Assembly (NCBI GenBank): GCA_013696525.1
Contig: JACCYK010000410.1
Location: 1-8,969, forward strand
Reading direction: 5' to 3'
DNA: 8,969 nucleotides
Source: Chloroflexia bacterium
Lineage (GTDB): Bacteria; Chloroflexota; Chloroflexia; Thermomicrobiales; UBA6265
The notes beneath the pieces were generated by a model. That model was not told the DNA's origin and did not search any database. It was given only the letters and a program-made list of their open reading frames with translations. Both the position numbers and the translations under genes were made by a program. Below are positions 6,597 through 8,969 of the stretch, piece by piece. Every line of letters starts with the position of its first letter. Position 1 is the stretch's first letter.

Positions 6597-6692
6597 GGGC
6601 GTACCCTTGGTGCGTCCCGAATGACGCCGGGGCGGGGCGGTCTCGTCGCTCCGCGGCTGGTCACAATCCCGGCGGCAGGCGTCGCCGGCGTC
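6564..6692 (+). promoter_or_regulatory. Structured cysE-cysS leader RNA, attenuator-like
   Basis: Several stems can be drawn. One is GTCCTT (6564-6569) with GAGGAC (6574-6579), loop AGCG, directly before the first Cys codon. The strongest is 6596-6605 with 6609-6618: ten pairs including two G-U, loop CTT, starting in the leader stop codon. A competing 5-bp stem pairs GCGTC (6612-6616) with GACGC (6623-6627) and excludes the strong hairpin. GACGCCGG (6623-6630) can instead pair with CCGGCGTC (6685-6692). No T-run follows any stem, so control at translation or by Rho is more likely than intrinsic termination. Pairings were found by eye, without energies. Confidence 0.4.
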
Positions 6693-6718
6693 GACCACGG
6701 CAGCAGTGAGCAACCGAT

Positions 6719-7498
6719 ATGCCATTCTCTGATGAAATCCGGGCCATCCGCGAGCGCGACCCGGCGGCGCGAACAACGATCGAAATCCTCCTCACCTATC
6801 CCGGCTTGCACGCGATCGTGCTGCACCGGCTGGCGTCCTGGCTGTTCCGGCGCGGCCGGCGGCTGCTGGCCCGCTTTGTCTCGCACCTGGCCCGCGGCTG
6901 GACTGGGATCGAGATTCATCCCGGGGCGACCATCGGCCGCGGCCTGTTCATCGATCACGGGATGGGGGTCGTCATCGGGGAGACGACCATCATTGGCGAC
7001 GACGTCACCCTCTACCAAGGCGTCACCCTGGGCGGGACCGGCAAGCAGCGTGGGAAACGCCACCCGACGGTTGAAAACCAGGCGGTGGTCGGCGTCGGCT
7101 CCTCGGTGCTGGGGGCGGTCACGATCGGGACCGGGGCCAGGGTCGGCGCCGGCGCCGTGGTCCTCCGCGATGTGCCGCCCCATACCACCGCCGTCGGGGT
7201 GCCGGCCCGCGCCGTCGTCTGGCGCGACCCGACGGGCGGCGATCGCCCGGCGGGGGCGCCCGGCCGCTATGAGCGGCTGCCCGATCCCGATCGCGACACG
7301 ATGACGGCGCTGATCCAGCGGGTCGACGAGCTTGAGGCGAAGATTCGGGCGTTGACGAACCAGGAACCCGGCGTGAACGCGCAAGCTGGCAACTTCCGTC
7401 CCCGGATGACCGACCAGCGCCCGGCGAGTGATTGGGCCGCGCCCGAGCCGGGGTTCGACGGCGAAAGGAGCGAGCATGTCATCAATCGTGGTGTATAA
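6719..7498 (+). CDS. cysE: Serine O-acetyltransferase
   Basis: A 259-residue enzyme that transfers acetyl from acetyl-CoA to L-serine, giving O-acetylserine for cysteine synthesis in the cytoplasm. The N-terminal helical part is short, as in the EpsC/Gram-positive type, with DP (14-15), YPG (27-29) and HR (36-37). The left-handed beta-helix runs from about 62 to 168 with hexapeptide repeats, EIHPGA (65-70), IDHGMG (78-83), GVTLGGTG (101-108), RHP (114-116) and [12 protein letters not shown] (153-164). His80 corresponds to the catalytic His of E. coli CysE and Glu65 takes the place of its Asp partner, as in other EIHP-type enzymes. Residues 170-259 form an unusually long tail: a Pro/Arg-rich linker, a likely short coiled coil (about 195-213, [15 protein letters not shown]) and a disordered end. 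The start ATG 6719 is the first possible, since an in-frame TGA lies at 6707-6709; the ribosome site is weak (AGTGAG, 8-nt spacer). Its end overlaps cysS by 23 nt. Confidence 0.95.
   Translation: MPFSDEIRAIRERDPAARTTIEILLTYPGLHAIVLHRLASWLFRRGRRLLARFVSHLARGWTGIEIHPGATIGRGLFIDHGMGVVIGETTIIGDDVTLYQGVTLGGTGKQRGKRHPTVENQAVVGVGSSVLGAVTIGTGARVGAGAVVLRDVPPHTTAVGVPARAVVWRDPTGGDRPAGAPGRYERLPDPDRDTMTALIQRVDELEAKIRALTNQEPGVNAQAGNFRPRMTDQRPASDWAAPEPGFDGERSEHVINRGV
7464..7470 (+). promoter_or_regulatory. cysS ribosome binding site
   Basis: AAAGGAG with a 5-nt spacer before ATG 7476, inside the end of cysE. It decides against the earlier in-frame ATG at 7428 and makes translation of cysS likely to be coupled to cysE. 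Confidence 0.75.
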
Positions 7499-8885
7499 CA
7501 CCCAATCGCGGCGGAAAGAGCCCTTTGTCACGATCGAGCCGGGCAAGGTCCGGATGTATGTCTGCGGCGTCACGCCCTACGACAGTGCCCACATTGGCCA
7601 CGGCATGTCGCTGATCGTGTTCGACGTTATTCGGCGCTACCTGACGCACCGCGGCTACGAGGTTCGGCACATTCAGAACTTCACGGATATTGACGACAAG
7701 ATCATCAACCGGGCGAACCAGGAGGGGATCGCCGCCGATGATCTGACCGAGGGGCTCATCAGCGCCTGGCATGAGGAGTCGGCGGCGCTCAATGTGCTGC
7801 CGGCCACCGCCTACCCGCGGGCGACGCGAGAGATCGGCCCAATTATCGAGATGATCGAGGGCTTGATCGCGAGCGGCCACGCCTATCCGGTGGACGGCGA
7901 TGTTTACTTCCGGGTCCGCGCCTTTCCCGGCTACGGCAAACTCTCGAACCGCAATGTCGATGATCTGCGGGCTGGGGCCCGGATCGAGGTCGATGAGCGG
8001 AAGGACGATCCGCTCGACTTCGCGCTCTGGAAGGCGGCGAAGCCGGGCGAGCCGAGCTGGCCGAGCCCGTGGGGAGCGGGCCGGCCGGGGTGGCACATCG
8101 AATGCTCCGCCATGAGCTCGACCTACCTCGATGGCCAGGTCGACATCCACGGCGGTGGCGGCGACCTCATCTTTCCTCATCACGAGAACGAGATCGCCCA
8201 GAGCGAAGCGTACCTTGGGGCCGAACCGTTCGCGCGGTACTGGGTGCATAATGGGCTGGTCCGCTCCGGCGGCGAGAAGATGTCGAAGTCGCTGGGAAAC
8301 TTCGTGCGCATCAACGCGATCCTGGAGCGCGGTCTGGGGCCGGCCTTCCGGCTGATGATCCTCCAATCACAGTACCGGGTGCCCCTGACCTACAGTGAGG
8401 ATGGGCTGCTGGCCGCCGAGCGGGGGCTCGACCGCCTGCGGACGGCGGCGGCGCCGGCCGCGGCCGGGCTGGATGAGGCGCCGCCGGACGCCGGCCTGTG
8501 CCAGTTGGCGAGCACGGTCGATCACCGCTTCCATGAAGCGATGGACGATGACTTCACCGCGCCGGTGGCGGTGGCGGCGCTGTTCGACCTGGGGACCGCG
8601 ATCAATCGGGCTCGCGGTGAGGGCAAGGCGGCGGCGGCGATTGAGCCGGCCCGGTTGAAGCTGGTGGAACTGGCGGAGGTGCTGGGGCTGGATCTCACGC
8701 CCGCCGCGGGCGTCGCCGGCGGCGGCGACGCGCCCTTTATCGACCTTCTCGTGCGCGTGCGAAGTGAGTTGCGAACGGCGAAGCAGTGGCAGCTCTCCGA
8801 CCTGATTCGAGATGAGTTAAGCAACCTGGAGATTGAGCTTGAAGATACGCCGGCAGGATCGAACTGGACACGGCGAACGACCTAA
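7476..8885 (+). CDS. cysS: Cysteinyl-tRNA synthetase
   Basis: A complete 469-residue class I aminoacyl-tRNA synthetase that charges tRNA-Cys with cysteine. The HIGH motif is HIGH at 39-42 and the KMSKS loop is KMSKS at 268-272. The catalytic zinc ligands seen in the family are all present: Cys30 (YVCG), Cys210 (WHIECS), His235 and Glu239 (PHHENE). [19 protein letters not shown] is the family signature region (225-243). The helical DALR region and anticodon-recognition end follow, closing with the typical [10 protein letters not shown] (455-464). Length is normal. The start is ATG 7476, chosen for its AAAGGAG site and because the family opens only a few residues before the IYNT-like strand (here VVYNT, 5-9). 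It overlaps the 3' end of cysE by 23 nt and shares that transcript, as in the cysE-cysS pair of Bacillus. Nothing is missing or broken. Confidence 0.98.
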   Translation: MSSIVVYNTQSRRKEPFVTIEPGKVRMYVCGVTPYDSAHIGHGMSLIVFDVIRRYLTHRGYEVRHIQNFTDIDDKIINRANQEGIAADDLTEGLISAWHEESAALNVLPATAYPRATREIGPIIEMIEGLIASGHAYPVDGDVYFRVRAFPGYGKLSNRNVDDLRAGARIEVDERKDDPLDFALWKAAKPGEPSWPSPWGAGRPGWHIECSAMSSTYLDGQVDIHGGGGDLIFPHHENEIAQSEAYLGAEPFARYWVHNGLVRSGGEKMSKSLGNFVRINAILERGLGPAFRLMILQSQYRVPLTYSEDGLLAAERGLDRLRTAAAPAAAGLDEAPPDAGLCQLASTVDHRFHEAMDDDFTAPVAVAALFDLGTAINRARGEGKAAAAIEPARLKLVELAEVLGLDLTPAAGVAGGGDAPFIDLLVRVRSELRTAKQWQLSDLIRDELSNLEIELEDTPAGSNWTRRTT

Positions 8886-8969
8886 GGACGGACGACCGGC
8901 GCGCTCGCCGAGCCGGAGCCGGCCGCCGGGACGAACCGGGCCGCCGGACCGCGGCGCCTCGCCCGAGCG
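8839..8969 (+). CDS. Possible start of a downstream gene (partial)
   Basis: A frame opening at TTG 8839, inside the end of cysS, stays open to the window edge (43 codons). GGAG at 8828-8831 with a 7-nt spacer is an acceptable ribosome site. The translation begins [18 protein letters not shown] and is Arg/Pro/Gly/Ser-rich with no recognisable domain. In many bacteria cysS is followed by a TrmH/RlmB-type rRNA 2'-O-methyltransferase with a basic disordered N-terminal extension, which this composition would fit, but nothing in view proves it. The other two plus-strand frames are also open after the cysS stop, so the frame and even the existence of the gene are uncertain. Confidence 0.25.
   Translation, partial: MKIRRQDRTGHGERPKDGRPARSPSRSRPPGRTGPPDRGASPE

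Noticed and set aside
6595..6618. T-box-like core: the bases at 6595-6605 resemble the AGGGTGGTACC half of the T-box and CGTCCC follows at 6613-6618, upstream of cysE-cysS where Bacillus has a tRNA-Cys T-box.
   Set aside because: The essential TGGN that pairs with the tRNA acceptor end is absent, and the segment forms a continuous 10-bp hairpin without the T-box bulge. No Stem I with a specifier loop was recognised.
7428..7475. Upstream in-frame ATG for cysS, adding 16 residues.
   Set aside because: ATG 7476 has a strong AAAGGAG site and fits the family's N-terminus.
6311..7573. A 420-codon minus-strand open frame.
   Set aside because: It is antisense to the FmdB tail, the leader and cysE, with biased composition and no recognisable domain.
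7482..8366. A 294-codon minus-strand open frame.
   Set aside because: It is a shadow of cysS, which has the full set of synthetase motifs.

Overview
This is a GC-rich bacterial window holding ordinary chromosomal core genes. It has a three-gene operon on the minus strand, a divergent control region, and a plus-strand run of polA, an FmdB-type zinc-ribbon gene, cysE and cysS. No insertion sequence, phage gene, tRNA, rRNA or CRISPR array is visible. The DUF58 and transglutaminase proteins, the short EpsC-type serine acetyltransferase and the strong GC3 bias would fit a Chloroflexota of the Thermomicrobia type. A high-GC actinobacterium-like lineage cannot be excluded. The taxonomy is inference, because no rRNA is present.

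Layout. Positions 1-2960 (minus strand, read right to left) carry a MoxR-type AAA+ ATPase, then a DUF58 membrane protein 19 nt downstream, then the N-terminal membrane part of a TgpA-like transglutaminase, which overlaps the DUF58 stop and runs off the window. This is the classic MoxR/DUF58/transglutaminase module, thought to act as a chaperone and protease-like system at the cell envelope. Positions 2961-3227 are a non-coding divergent region with a possible minus-strand promoter and a nested inverted repeat. Positions 3228-6032 encode a full-length DNA polymerase I with 5' nuclease, apparently intact proofreading and polymerase domains. Positions 6033-6150 hold a possible promoter and a strong hairpin. 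Positions 6151-6513 encode an FmdB-like zinc-ribbon protein with a low-complexity tail. Positions 6719-7498 and 7476-8885 encode serine O-acetyltransferase (cysE) and cysteinyl-tRNA synthetase (cysS), overlapping by 23 nt. The last about 130 nt may begin another gene.

The most interesting element lies in the 205-nt gap between the FmdB gene and cysE. A Shine-Dalgarno sequence (AGGAG, 8-nt spacer) precedes a 23-codon GTG-initiated open frame at 6525-6596. Its last residues are His-Cys-Ser-Cys-Arg. Its stop codon touches the first base of a 10-bp hairpin with a 3-nt loop, and that hairpin competes with at least one alternative pairing. Cysteine codons just before a hairpin, upstream of the genes for cysteine synthesis and cysteine charging, are what a cysteine-sensing leader-peptide attenuator would look like. 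In Bacillus subtilis the equivalent gap upstream of cysE-cysS carries a tRNA-Cys T-box, but no valid T-box core is visible here.

How the genes work together: cysE makes O-acetylserine for cysteine synthesis and cysS loads cysteine onto tRNA-Cys. The leader could therefore match both to cysteine supply. polA and the MoxR operon are divergently arranged and show no evident functional link.
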